This document shows positions 39,913 through 50,355 of a DNA stretch of 64,000 nucleotides, one piece after another. Source of the stretch: Saccharomycopsis fibuligera x Saccharomycopsis cf. fibuligera. Lineage: Eukaryota; Ascomycota; Saccharomycetes; Ascoideales; Saccharomycopsidaceae. A program made the translations under genes and the position numbers. The stretch is taken from contig CP012818.1 of NCBI GenBank assembly GCA_001936135.1, positions 1,550,001-1,614,000 of the forward strand, written 5' to 3'. How positions within the stretch are numbered: the first letter of the stretch is position 1; every line of letters starts with the position of its first letter. Under the pieces are notes generated by a model. It did not search any database, was not told the origin of the DNA, and worked only from the letters and a program-made list of their open reading frames with translations.

Positions 39913-41964
39913 CTATAGCAATGATTGCTGCTCGTGGAACTGCTCCAGCAAATCATCGCGCCGCTGCTTAATTTGATCTTCCAGCCGCACCTTAAACCCC
40001 CTCTGCTGCTTTTGTTTTTGCAGTTGTTGTTCCTTGGCAAGCCATCGTTTTAATAATCTTCTAATCGAGTCAAAAGTTTGATCAAACACAGAAACATATT
40101 CAATATGAGCATATTCCAGAGGTTCAAAAAGCAAATCACCAGCAGTCGGACCATATGCATTGGGAATTACCGGAACGTTAGCAGAATCATTCATGTCGGC
40201 AGGAGTAGTACAAGTCATATGGAATCGGTAGACTCGTGGGGAGTCATCGTTGTAGATTTGGATAACGTACGGTTCGAGCTTGATGTCTTGATTGCATTTG
40301 CTACATTTTAATTCAGGGTATAGTGTCATGTTAGTAGTGGTGGTATCGGCAGCATTGTTGGCATTGTTAGTGATGATGTCGGTAGTAGTAGTAATGGCGG
40401 ACTCTGCCTTGCCAATTCTTGTGGTATCGTTAGTGGTCAAGTTGGTGGTAACAGGCGTGCTGCTGCTGCTTGTACTATTTCCGCGGCTGAGAGACCCATC
40501 AGCAGCAGCAACAGAGGCAGCAGCATCAATGCTTTTATCAGAAAGATACTCATCAAAAGAATCATCAAAGTCATATTCATCATCATTGATTGTGCTATTA
40601 TCATTGATTTTTGTCAAAAAAATCGAAAGAAGCTGTTTTTCTTTAGTAAGGTAATTGTAGATGAGAATCTTGTGTAGTATGAACGCAATTACATGATCAA
40701 TGTTTTTTAACATCAGGGTGGTAAAAACATTTATGTCATAATGGCTTACTCCTCTCTTGAGTAAATTGTTGAAACATGAAAAAATTTTAATATGTTTATC
40801 CTTTAGGGTTCTGTATCTTGTGAAGTTCAATTTTTCCAAATGACTACCTTTGGCATCAGTATACTGAAAATATCTCATTTTAGTATAATGATCTTCAATA
40901 ATGAATTCAATATCTTGGAGCGCATTAAATAATGCTTGAGTTTGTAATACTAATCCATTAAATCCTTTATAAAGTGCTGCTTTATCATTTGATGATATAC
41001 TTTTACTAATTTCTGTGAATTTTTGCTCAACTTTCTCATAATACAAGTTTAGCCATTTGGAAATATTGCGCAAGTCAGCATTCAAATTAATACTACTAGC
41101 GTTTTCATTAAACATGATATATCTTCTTGGATCAACAAACTTAGGACTCAAAATCACCTTGTATCTTTGAAATAGTAAGAAACAATCAAGATGCCAATAT
41201 TCGTGTTTTTTAGAGTTTCGAAACCTCATTTCGTTTATATTAGTTCCAGCTAATAACATTGTACTGCATCCACCGCAGTATTTTGTTGAGTAATCGTTAT
41301 TTCTAAAGTCTCTGACATCCAAATTATTCACATCAAAGTCTATATCTTCATCTCCAACCTCCTCTTCTTCATCGTCTTCCTCATCATCATCTTCCTCATC
41401 GTCCTTATGCCTGTTTGATTTCTTGTTTTTTATTTTGGCTATTTCTCTATTTTCCAAGAACGCTCTTTGATTAAGTCGTTCATTTTTATATTCAGCAACG
41501 AAATGTTTGAGACAATACAAGTTTTTCTTCAATTCGAATGCCTGTTCAGCATGCGATAAGAGTACATTGCACACTGTGCACCGGAAATGGTCTTCATGGT
41601 ACTTATATCCCAAAAAGGTTACTAATCCGCCTTGTTCAATGGATCCACCGCAATGCTGACATGTCTCATTCATGTCCTTTTTGCAGTATATTGTGGGGAG
41701 ATAATGTTTATTGATCTTCTTGAAAGTGAAATAAAACTCGGAAGAGCAGTCCTGCTTGCACTGATGACAAGTCAAGCACTTGGTATGGTATAAGTTGATG
41801 CCATTAGATTCTTGATAATAAGGGCCATATCGGTTTATATCACCTTTACAATAAAAACATTTACTATCTTTATCTTTGCGTGATCTCATGGGCGACATGG
41901 AGGAAATTGACGGTATTGTCAACTGCTCAGACGCCTTTCTTACTTTTCTATTGAATAGATTCAT
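39913..41964 (-). CDS. Lrg1-like LIM protein without RhoGAP domain
   Basis: 683 aa, ATG at 41964. LIM1 runs from Cys36 to Asp97 and LIM2 from Cys102 to His154, then an acidic tract of about 20 Asp/Glu (189-208). A third zinc-binding segment follows (CGGC...HLDC, Cys230-Cys261). A long helical region and a Ser/Thr/Asn-rich linker lead to a fourth segment near the end (CSKC at 554-557, His582, Cys585). That order is the N-terminal half of yeast Lrg1 (1017 aa), a Rho1 GTPase-activating protein. Here the protein stops soon after the fourth LIM-like segment in a basic coiled end, and no GAP domain is present. It may be a scaffold paralogue or a domain-loss form; other LIM proteins are possible. 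Confidence 0.65.
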   Translation of the reverse strand: MNLFNRKVRKASEQLTIPSISSMSPMRSRKDKDSKCFYCKGDINRYGPYYQESNGINLYHTKCLTCHQCKQDCSSEFYFTFKKINKHYLPTIYCKKDMNETCQHCGGSIEQGGLVTFLGYKYHEDHFRCTVCNVLLSHAEQAFELKKNLYCLKHFVAEYKNERLNQRAFLENREIAKIKNKKSNRHKDDEEDDDEEDDEEEEVGDEDIDFDVNNLDVRDFRNNDYSTKYCGGCSTMLLAGTNINEMRFRNSKKHEYWHLDCFLLFQRYKVILSPKFVDPRRYIMFNENASSINLNADLRNISKWLNLYYEKVEQKFTEISKSISSNDKAALYKGFNGLVLQTQALFNALQDIEFIIEDHYTKMRYFQYTDAKGSHLEKLNFTRYRTLKDKHIKIFSCFNNLLKRGVSHYDINVFTTLMLKNIDHVIAFILHKILIYNYLTKEKQLLSIFLTKINDNSTINDDEYDFDDSFDEYLSDKSIDAAASVAAADGSLSRGNSTSSSSTPVTTNLTTNDTTRIGKAESAITTTTDIITNNANNAADTTTTNMTLYPELKCSKCNQDIKLEPYVIQIYNDDSPRVYRFHMTCTTPADMNDSANVPVIPNAYGPTAGDLLFEPLEYAHIEYVSVFDQTFDSIRRLLKRWLAKEQQLQKQKQQRGFKVRLEDQIKQRRDDLLEQFHEQQSLL

Positions 41965-42469
41965 GGAATATTATGTCGTGTGGTCTGTTGTGTTAGATGT
42001 TATATTAGAGTATTTGACGAAGATGTTGTTTATTGTCTCATTTGGATGTATTTGTAAAAGATTTGTTATATTAACACCGTGTACAGAAATCACCGGGGCG
42101 TACCGTCTATGTGTAGCTGATGAATTTGATACGGTACTGTAGCTATTCTGCGCTGAGATCTGAGATCCAAATAAAAGATGTTTTCTGTTTTCAGTCTGTA
42201 GCAGTGCCTGCGTGTGAGTCCGCTGTTCTGGGCGGCCATTATTAATGCGCATATTCCGGGGCCTCATGTCATGTGGTTTGTGGCCGTATCTCGGGTGGTG
42301 GTCTTTTCCGTGATTTTTTGGTTTTTTGGATGTTGGTTTTCAGCCGCTACAGCACCAATGGACTAATGGATCTGGTCTGACCTGATCTTCAGAATTTGCC
42401 ATAGAATACTGGTGGGCATTCATTTGATTGCTCAACTTCCTTAACCTCCCACCTTCTAGGGCTTAAATA
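41965..42469. promoter_or_regulatory. LIM gene/MCP2 divergent region
   Basis: A 505 bp region serving both genes. No clear motif or further gene seen. Confidence 0.4.
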
Positions 42470-44362
42470 ATGAACAGAGAGCTTCTTAGGGCGCTTAAGT
42501 CGTCGCGACTGCTGGTGATGCTGCTCCCATTGCGAACCGAGGCAGCTCAGTTGAAGAGGTCTCAGGCGGCATTGCTATTAACATCAGCATCAAAACGACA
42601 CTTTTCCAAGGCAGCTCAGCAAACTTTTTGGGCAAGCAGCAAATGCAGAAACAGTGTTAATAGTAGAACTCCTGCTTCATCTAAGTCCGTACGATTCTCA
42701 TCCTCTTCTTATCAAGACCTAAATCTGCAAGCGCCAAAGAGCAAGAAGAGAGTGTTCAAAACAAGGATTGCTCCGGCAGCGCTTGCAGCATTAGTGTTGT
42801 ATTTTGCCTTGAATGACAATTTTAGACAAAACACAATCCATTTTTACAAGATGATGAAAAGATCAGGGATTGTCGGCGTTGCCACTGTTCGTTGTTTGAT
42901 CAATTACAAGATGGTGTTGTCCAAGACTTATGCATCGGAAGAAGAAAGATTAGAAGCTCTTTCCAAATGTCATGATCACTGTGCACATATAGTTTACAAG
43001 GCATTATCGAGAAACGGTGGTATTTACATCAAATTAGGTCAGCATTTGTCGGCCCTTACTTATTTGTTGCCGAAGGAATGGCCCGAGGCAATGATCCCAT
43101 TACAGGACCAATGTCCGCGTAGTTCAGTGGAGGAAATCTCTCAGTTATTCAAAGACGATTTAGGCGAACCCGTGGAGAATGTGTTTGAGGAATTTGATGA
43201 AAATCCTATTGGAGTGGCTTCATTGGCTCAGGTGCATATTGCCACTCTCAAGGGTACAAACAACAAGGTGGCGGTAAAATGTCAGCATCCAAGTTTACAG
43301 GAATTTGTTCCTTTGGATTTGTTGCTAACGCAGACAGTTTTCAAAGCATTAACCAAGATTTTCCCAGAATATGATTTGAATTGGTTGGGAGATGAATTGC
43401 AAAGAGGTATTTACATTGAGCTTGACTTCAACATTGAGGCGGAAAATTCTAGATCCACGGCCGAGTACTTCAAGAAGTTCAAAAGATTGACGGCGTTAAA
43501 GATTCCGGAAATCACTTGGTCCTCGGATAGAATTTTGATTATGGACTACTTGCCGGGAGTCAGACTCGATGACTTGGATTACCTTGACAAACACCACATT
43601 TCAAGATCGCAAGTCAGTTCTTGCCTAGCCCATATTTTCAATAATATGATTTTTACTCCAGGAGTAGGAATCCATTGTGATCCACATGGAGGTAACTTGG
43701 CTATCAGAGCCGTACCTAAATCTGAGCTGAAAAATGGTCATAATTTCGAGATTATTCTTTACGATCACGGACAATACAGACATGTTTCTACGCCAATGAG
43801 AAGAGCATATTCCAAGATGTGGCTTGCTATCCTTGATTCCCGACCAGATGATGTGAAGAAATATGCCAAGCAGTTTGCCGGAGTCAGTGATGAGCTGTTC
43901 CCATTGTTTGCCGCTGCTATCACCGGTAGAGATTTCAATCACGCAGTAAATGATGTCAAGTCAGAACGTACTGGTGAAGAGATTGAATTCATGAGTAAGC
44001 AATTCAGAGAGGGTAATTTGTTGTCGCAGCTAATGGAATTGTTGGCCTCCTTACCAAGAATTGTGCTATTGATCTTGAAGACTAATGATTTGGTGAGAAA
44101 CTTGGATGAGCGGTTGCAGAACCCATTAGGGCTCGAAAAAGGGTTTATGATAATGGCCTCATATTGTGCCCAGACGGTGTATTACGAAGACATTGAAAAC
44201 ATTGGTAAGCAGCATACTGTGTTGTCGTTGCTGTGGATTGTTGGATATGTGCGCGCGTGGTGGAAATACGAGCAACGAGTGGCCCAGTTGCGGTTTTATG
44301 ACATTGCGGTAACGTTGCAGCGGTTAAGAGAAAAATTTAAGGTGGGACATGCGAAGCATTGA
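42470..44362 (+). CDS. MCP2: Mitochondrial ABC1/ADCK1-type atypical kinase Mcp2
   Basis: UbiB-family protein of mitochondria, 630 aa, ATG at 42470. Residues 1-85 form a long Arg/Ser-rich presequence, followed by a hydrophobic segment at about 101-114. The family motif KxGQ appears as YIKLGQHLSALTYLLP (186-201), then IPLQDQCP. An Ala-rich loop ASLAQVH (250-256) replaces the usual kinase P-loop, and VAVK has Lys270. The catalytic segment is HCDPHGGN and the metal-binding motif is YDHG, in place of DFG. These traits fit yeast Mcp2 and human ADCK1, which affect mitochondrial lipid balance, rather than Coq8. Confidence 0.85.
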   Translation: MNRELLRALKSSRLLVMLLPLRTEAAQLKRSQAALLLTSASKRHFSKAAQQTFWASSKCRNSVNSRTPASSKSVRFSSSSYQDLNLQAPKSKKRVFKTRIAPAALAALVLYFALNDNFRQNTIHFYKMMKRSGIVGVATVRCLINYKMVLSKTYASEEERLEALSKCHDHCAHIVYKALSRNGGIYIKLGQHLSALTYLLPKEWPEAMIPLQDQCPRSSVEEISQLFKDDLGEPVENVFEEFDENPIGVASLAQVHIATLKGTNNKVAVKCQHPSLQEFVPLDLLLTQTVFKALTKIFPEYDLNWLGDELQRGIYIELDFNIEAENSRSTAEYFKKFKRLTALKIPEITWSSDRILIMDYLPGVRLDDLDYLDKHHISRSQVSSCLAHIFNNMIFTPGVGIHCDPHGGNLAIRAVPKSELKNGHNFEIILYDHGQYRHVSTPMRRAYSKMWLAILDSRPDDVKKYAKQFAGVSDELFPLFAAAITGRDFNHAVNDVKSERTGEEIEFMSKQFREGNLLSQLMELLASLPRIVLLILKTNDLVRNLDERLQNPLGLEKGFMIMASYCAQTVYYEDIENIGKQHTVLSLLWIVGYVRAWWKYEQRVAQLRFYDIAVTLQRLREKFKVGHAKH

Positions 44363-44602
44363 GTTTTTCATCGTTCTAATGCATTGTGTATATGATACTA
44401 CTAATACTTTCAATATTAATGACTTTTGATACTATACTACTTCTCAATTATGTTGTACTTGTTTTTATGATGCTTGTGCTAGTGCGGTTGTCTGTAAACT
44501 GTGTGTGTTTCATGTGACTTGTGCAACATTCTGCATAATGTGGCATGCTCACGCATATACATGCATCAAATGGGTTCCTGTATCTTTCACATGACCCTTG
44601 CG

Positions 44603-44610
44603 TGACGTCA
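44603..44610. promoter_or_regulatory. ATF/CREB site TGACGTCA
   Basis: A perfect CRE palindrome between MCP2 and the WD-repeat gene, 804 bp upstream of the latter. Sko1- or Aca1-type factors bind this sequence in yeasts. A second one is at 56397. Confidence 0.35.
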
Positions 44611-45030
44611 CTTGCTGTCAGTTGTCTGCCTTCCCCGGGTGCGCTTCAGCGACTTCTTGAATTCAAACCCACCGCGGAGATGCTCAGCGGCTTGCTTCAC
44701 TTTACAAGAGCTCAGCGGCTATTGTCAACTACTGCGTCAAATGCGAAATCGCGCCCCTCATCGGTCGGTCCGCTGTCTTGAAACAATTGTCTGTGGTATT
44801 CTTCCAGAAAGCATAGTTTGCTGTTGTCCATCCCACGAGCCACTAGAGCTTGTTCATATCAGTGTGCTTTCAAAGAAATCGAACTATAGCTACAACTACA
44901 GTCCAAACAGCAGATGGATTAGTTGAGCCTGTCATATATACGCTAAGTCATTTGCCAATACTAGTCCTCCCCGTTAAGGTTCTGTGGGCCTCAGTCATCA
45001 GGAAATACACTCCAGTATAGCAACCCACAC

Positions 45031-45115
45031 CTTCTTTTTCTTTTCTTTTTCTTTTTCTTTTTCTTATTCTCTTTCTCTTTCTCTTTCTCTTTCTCATTCT
45101 TCTCTTTCTCCTTTG
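45031..45115. repeat. Polypyrimidine tract
   Basis: About 85 nt of C and T with only two interruptions, built from CTTTTT and then CTCTTT units, upstream of the WD-repeat gene. Such tracts can form triplex DNA. Confidence 0.85.
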
Positions 45116-45405
45116 AATTTTTTTGTTTTTTTCTTTCTTTTTTTACGACTTGCTGGAAATAATAGTAATAGTAATACGGACTATTAGAACCCCACATCTG
45201 TTCTATTTTCCTTTTTTCCTTTTTCCACTTTTCTTCTTCACTCTCGCAAGTTTCGCGCTCCTTGAAAGTTGTATCCTTTTTAATACATTCAATCACCACA
45301 AGACTCTTTTTGTCCTCACTCCTCAGCGCACTCTATACTACACCACAGCACAAGCTTACACTAGTACCTCTACTGCCGCCGAGATATTCAAATAATCTAC
45401 CTAAC

Positions 45406-45417
45406 ATGCAAAAATGA
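45406..45417 (+). promoter_or_regulatory. 3-codon uORF overlapping the main start
   Basis: ATG CAA AAA TGA at 45406-45417. Its stop codon overlaps the ATG of the WD-repeat gene (ATGA at 45414-45417). If this ATG is in the transcript, the arrangement suits termination followed by reinitiation, or leaky scanning control. Confidence 0.5.
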
Positions 45418-46925
45418 CCATCCACTACAACACACATATAGCCAATAGCAAGCGCAAAAACTCCATCATTAGCAGGAAGAAAACCCCGCGCGCCCTTGCC
45501 CTTACCAACGACAAGATCAAAGTCATCGACAACTTTACCTCCGCTACCTCCAAATACCCATTCTTGTACCCAAACTCCAGCTTCTATCCCGTCACCGTGT
45601 GCAACTATCACTGGCAACTACGAAACTTGGTTAAATTCGCGTCTCGTGACTCCAAAAAGGTGCTTCATGTGGGCCACAATAGCATCAAGTGCTTAGATCT
45701 TACTTCCGGAGAAGTCACAAATGCTTGTTCTTTGGATTTTTCCGCCAAATGCTTTGCCGAAAAAGATGATTTGATAGTCTCTGGTGGTCTGGGAGATACA
45801 GATCAAGCGGCTGGCAAAGTCAACTTGTACAATCCAAAGACCGAGACATCAGTAACGCAAAACATTGGGGATGTCATTAACAATAATGTGTCCATCGACA
45901 AATTCTCAAACAACCAATACGTCTCTTACGCTTGTAATAATGACATGCATTTGTATAAGTTAGATATTGGCAATTCAGGCATAACTATGATCAACAAGAA
46001 AAAACTCGACTATCATCTAAACTACTCCAAGTTATCAAACGATCAAAAACTCTTGATTACTTCTGGCGACGATACCAGGTTATCATTAATTGACCCAAAC
46101 GCTTCAGAAACAGTGATTCAACAAATTCTGGTGGAAACTATGCCAAAAGATTGCGCATTTTCTATTGATTTTCACCACTCCGACTTGTATTTTGCTGTAG
46201 CATTTCAAAGCGGTCGTACTTTTCTTTATGATGTTAGAAACTTAAAACAGAGCATACACACATTTCATTCTACTAAAAAATCAGAATCCACTGATGGCGC
46301 TTTTCGTCATTTGAAATTCTCAAATTATTCCACTGACGATTTTTTGTTTTTAACTGAACATTATGGTAAAGTTCACATAGTGGACATCAGAGATTTTGGC
46401 AATCATAAGGTGATAACATTACCAAATAATTATGGTAAAAAATATATTGATCAGGCTAAAAGTAGCAACAATAATAGCAACAACGATGACAAATCATTTT
46501 CACCGTCTTCTTCCTCAGCTTATAATAATGACAGTAGTATTTTAGGTGTTTCCAGCAGCATTAATCAACATGATCTTCTTTCAGAACCGCCAAGCTTGGA
46601 TAAGAATCTAATTGACTGTCCAATAATCAACGATTATAGTGACATCAAATATACTGAGAACATCAAATTGCAAAAATATTACAATGCTAGCTCACGTTCT
46701 TTGAACACCAGTAACAAACTGCTTTACGATAAGTATAATATGAACCAGTACAGTTATATTTCTGATTATCAACACTATCATGATTCAAAATATAATATTT
46801 TTGGCTTGGATTGGAATTTTGATCATGAAGGGTCCAAATTGGTGGTGGGCAGTGATCATGGAATCACCAAATGGGATATTGACTCTTGGAGCAGAAGAGG
46901 GTTTTGTGATTTTGAATTCTTATGA
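45414..46925 (+). CDS. WD-repeat (beta-propeller) protein, DUF2415-like end
   Basis: 503 aa, ATG at 45414. Propeller-like strands repeat through the protein: KKVLHVGHNSIKCLDLTSGE, LLITSGDDTRLSLID, VAFQSGRTFLYDVRN, FLFLTEHYGKVHIVDIRD. The last blade is interrupted by a disordered Ser/Asn insert at about 350-390. The C-terminus GLDWNFDHEG...GITKWDIDSWSRRGF resembles fungal proteins with DUF2415, where a W-x-I-D...RR motif ends the fold. The role of such proteins is not clear to me, so I give no gene name. Translation may be tuned by the overlapping uORF at 45406. Confidence 0.6.
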   Translation: MTIHYNTHIANSKRKNSIISRKKTPRALALTNDKIKVIDNFTSATSKYPFLYPNSSFYPVTVCNYHWQLRNLVKFASRDSKKVLHVGHNSIKCLDLTSGEVTNACSLDFSAKCFAEKDDLIVSGGLGDTDQAAGKVNLYNPKTETSVTQNIGDVINNNVSIDKFSNNQYVSYACNNDMHLYKLDIGNSGITMINKKKLDYHLNYSKLSNDQKLLITSGDDTRLSLIDPNASETVIQQILVETMPKDCAFSIDFHHSDLYFAVAFQSGRTFLYDVRNLKQSIHTFHSTKKSESTDGAFRHLKFSNYSTDDFLFLTEHYGKVHIVDIRDFGNHKVITLPNNYGKKYIDQAKSSNNNSNNDDKSFSPSSSSAYNNDSSILGVSSSINQHDLLSEPPSLDKNLIDCPIINDYSDIKYTENIKLQKYYNASSRSLNTSNKLLYDKYNMNQYSYISDYQHYHDSKYNIFGLDWNFDHEGSKLVVGSDHGITKWDIDSWSRRGFCDFEFL

Positions 46926-47181
46926 TTATGCTTATGGTTTTTTATTATGCTTAAGTTTTTCTTGATGAGTTTAACGATTGTTTTTTTCTTTAAATTTATT
47001 TATCAATTTTTATTTTTATTTGTCTGTCTTCCTCATTACAAAAGGTGTGTACTTAAATTTTTTTTTAATTTTTTTTTTTTTTTTTTGTTTTCGGTATTGG
47101 GTACTCAAGTTAATTGGTTTTCTTTTGCTTTATAAGAGAGAAATTCTCCTTTAAATGCAATCTGTTGTATTTTACTATTTC

Positions 47182-47217
<36 letters not shown>

Positions 47218-48522
47218 TGTTTAATCTTTTCCCCATAAGAGCATACAAACAGTTTATATATAATTACCTTAGTCAAAACTAAATTGCATGTACTTCATCA
47301 TTCGTTTTTTTTTTTTTCTCTTTTCACAGTTTTGGACATTTTCTATAATATTTCGCGAGTTAATTCGTCAAGTTTTGTATTGGTTTCGTAAACTTTAGTA
47401 TGTACTTTTGAGTTGAAGTTATAATGACGACAATAGCAAACATATACATATGTCCCAACGCATATTGTATGGTAAGGTCGACAACCACCCACTTTCACTA
47501 AACTAAATAATTATAAGGATTATCATTTACAATAGTTTTTAAGGATTCTGAAAGTATGCAAAGACACGACAGTGTAGAAATTATTTGTACTTCTCTAATA
47601 ATTTTTATGCACTATTGTACTTGGTTTTATTTAGTTGTTTAAGTAACCTTTCGGAGATTTTATGTGCTCAAAACTTCAAAAATATTGAAAAAATAAAAAA
47701 TAATAAAATATAATGCTGGTTCGAATCAGTTGTATTGCATGTTCATATTTTTTTTCACCCATAAGATCATTTCATTATTTCTATGCAGTTGATAGAAAAA
47801 TTCAATCTTGAAAACTTATCTATATGGCGTATGCTGTATTGTTCGTTTGTTGCTCTATAGAAAAAACTCAACTTTGTGAAAACTCCCTTATTATTGGTTG
47901 GAATTGGTTTTTCTTTATTTACCTATTTATTTTTATATTACTATAACAAATCTCAATTTTCAGACTGTTCTAGGCAAGACTGCCTTATACAATAATATAA
48001 TATTATACTACCCCATACTATATCTCATTACAGCTCTCTATCAGAAGGTGGCTTTTTTTCACCACAAAAGGCACTGAGTCTCAGTTCCTTGGTCTCAATT
48101 ATTATTTCTCAACCTCAACTACGTTGTGTTGGACAAGAGTTTGATGTTAGCAGTTATTCTAAACCAATTTTATCTGTGTCTTCCCTATCGAATATCATAT
48201 ATTCCCAACAGTCGTGAAAAGTGTGATTCTCCAGATATGTTGGCTTTCCCTTATTACACTCATCATTATATACTTAACTTAAAAAGAACACATCGCCGAC
48301 CTTTATACAAAATCTTCGGTAACTCCGACAGTTTGTCTTTTTCAAACACAAGAATGATTTGTTAACTATAAGTAAATAATAGAAAGTAGAGCTTTATAAA
48401 CTTGGTAGTTTTGTTTGTTTCTTATTTATGACACAAGATCAATTTATTAAATCGTCTGTGAATCCATTCAAATAATTAATGTGAACCTAAGAAGCAAAGA
48501 TTCAATCCCACATTCCTATATA
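46926..48522. other. Gene-free AT-rich stretch
   Basis: 1.6 kb between the WD-repeat gene and tRNA-Leu. It contains T runs near 47060-47085, an (ATT)n microsatellite at 47182-47218 and nothing I can read as a gene. Confidence 0.55.
47182..47218. repeat. (ATT)n microsatellite
   Basis: About 12 units of ATT in AT-rich intergenic DNA. Confidence 0.9.
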
Positions 48523-48637
48523 GGACGTGTGGCCGAGTGGTCTAAGGCGCTCGACTCAAGAGCAACTTCTCTTGCAGCTAACACAGCTGAGCAATCGAGT
48601 CTCGAAAGAGGCATGAGTTCGAACCTCATCGCGTCCA
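48523..48637 (+). tRNA. tRNA-Leu(CAA) with 33-nt intron
   Basis: Acceptor GGACGTG pairs with CGCGTCC (48630-48636), discriminator A at 48637. The anticodon stem CTCGA (48550-48554) pairs with TCGAG (48595-48599); the anticodon CAA is at 48557-48559. A long variable arm (TCTCGAAAGAGGC region) marks it as class II, and the T arm is ATGAG TTCGAAC CTCAT. The intron is 48561-48593; its CTCTTG pairs with CAAGAG of the anticodon loop, as in known yeast pre-tRNA-Leu(CAA). A T6 terminator is at 48641-48646. It reads UUG, the main leucine codon here. Confidence 0.95.
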
Positions 48638-50355
48638 ATATTTTTTCACCATCAGTTAGATGCACTAACTTATAGTGTCATGTTTTACCTTCTTGTTGGC
48701 TAGGATTTTTTCTACATTCAAAGTTTTTTTTATTAATGTGCGAGCGTCTGCTTGTATAATACCTGGAAAAATACAATACAAACGAAAATGGTTGCAAATT
48801 GGAGATTTTGAACCGATCAATAGGGGTCATCTCAATAAACCATAATCTCTTTTGGTTGAGAGACTCATGCGTCAAAAGATTGTAAAACAAATAAGTGTTT
48901 ATGATATTATTATAAAACATGTTGATCTGCAATAATATGCTACAATACATGCTCATCCGCCGCTATCTTATCGCCTTCACAGCGGGGTAATCCCAGCCCT
49001 TGCCACATTTATTACTACGCTGGAACAAAAGACATCAATATTTGAGGTTTCAGTGCATCAGAAACTACAATAATGATCGTCAGATCGTCAAATCATTTAA
49101 GCTTTTTTTTACGGCCCCATCTCACTACAGTTTTATAAAGCAGGAGACCCATTTATCTATTAATAGATTTTATGCTGGAACATTTACTTAGCTATTCAGC
49201 TTCGAACACCTTGAAGCAGCGGTATGGCCAGCTTTTCTGTTAAATAAGGAACAAAGAGAGTTCTATACAGATCAGTAAAAACGATCTTTACTATATGGTT
49301 TCAGAACTTGTTGAAGAGTTGACAACTGTCCTATATGCCATGATACTGTAAACTTCTGCGGTGTTGTGTGCTTCTAATAATTAAGGAAACTCAATTATAT
49401 ACACTGTTGCAGATCATGGTATTACTTCCCAGGAAATTGCCTTCAATTTCTAGATTCCACTAGTGTCTTCGTAAATTTGGAATCTCTAATATCATGATAG
49501 ATTTTTCCCGTTTATTCTCTCTCTGCGCTACTATTGCTGCACTGCGTACTGAAAACTGCTGTTTAATTTAAGCTTACTGCAGTCAAATATCCGAGAAATT
49601 TCCTAAATAGGGAAATTATGCGTATTGGTGTATCTTGAAGTTTGTGGAAGTGCATATAATACCGAAGAATGCGAATTTATGCGGAGACGTACATTGGGCG
49701 GATTAAAAGATTAATATTCAATTTTTAGGTTAAACTAAACAACACATACTGAACAGCACATACGAAACTGTTTAGTTGGGTTAAACTAAACGGCACATGG
49801 GCTGTATAACCATGGCAGATAACCAACGCAAAAGTTATTTGAGTTTAACCTCCCAAATTGATTGTTTTGATGGCGATATTAATTTGAGGAACACGTCCTT
49901 ATCAGAGAAACGTTAGCTTAATCGGCTAGGTGCGTGCTCCGTTGATTTTAATGCTCATTCCGTGTCAGTACATAAAGTAATAACACAATTGTTGCCGTTA
50001 CTTGTCGTTGAACTACATAAAAGAGAGAAATGTAATTTAAAATTTTATTCACAAACGCCATATCATGTATCATATTTATAAAGTATTTAAAATCAAAATA
50101 TGTAGCTATATGAGAAAAAAAAAGCATGAAGAACGTAATCTAATCCAAGTAATTTTTTAAAAAAGCAAACCAAAGATACATGAATAAGAACTGAAGCAAA
50201 AAGATTAAAAGTAAAAGACATTTAAAAAAAGTTTAAGCCCATTAACTAAAAAGAATCTGAAACATCCATATGTAGTAAAACTATTATACCAGAAGAGGAA
50301 ATTAAGACCAAGCAAACCAGAAAAACGACGATAAAGCAAATGCATAAGGTCTTAT
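48638..50355. other. Gene-free stretch after tRNA-Leu
   Basis: 1.7 kb, no gene recognised. An imperfect inverted and direct repeat cluster lies at 49728-49798. The last 300 bp is the 3' flank of the minus-strand gene at 50356. Confidence 0.5.
49728..49798. repeat. Inverted plus direct repeat cluster
   Basis: GGTTAAACTAAACaaCACAT (49728-49747) is repeated directly as GGTTAAACTAAACggCACAT (49779-49798). Between them TGTTTAGTT (49769-49777) is the reverse complement of AACTAAACA (49733-49741), so a 9-bp stem with a 27-nt loop can form. Confidence 0.85.

Larger units (their letters stand above)
44363..45413. promoter_or_regulatory. Upstream region of the WD-repeat gene
   Basis: A 1.05 kb region with a perfect TGACGTCA at 44603-44610, an 85-bp polypyrimidine tract at 45031-45115 and a very short upstream ORF at 45406. 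No other gene seen. Confidence 0.5.

Noticed and set aside
49905-49970. tRNA-like string (TTAGCTTAATCGGCTAGG) in gene-free DNA
   Set aside because: It has a D-arm look only; no acceptor, anticodon stem or T-arm pairing could be drawn.
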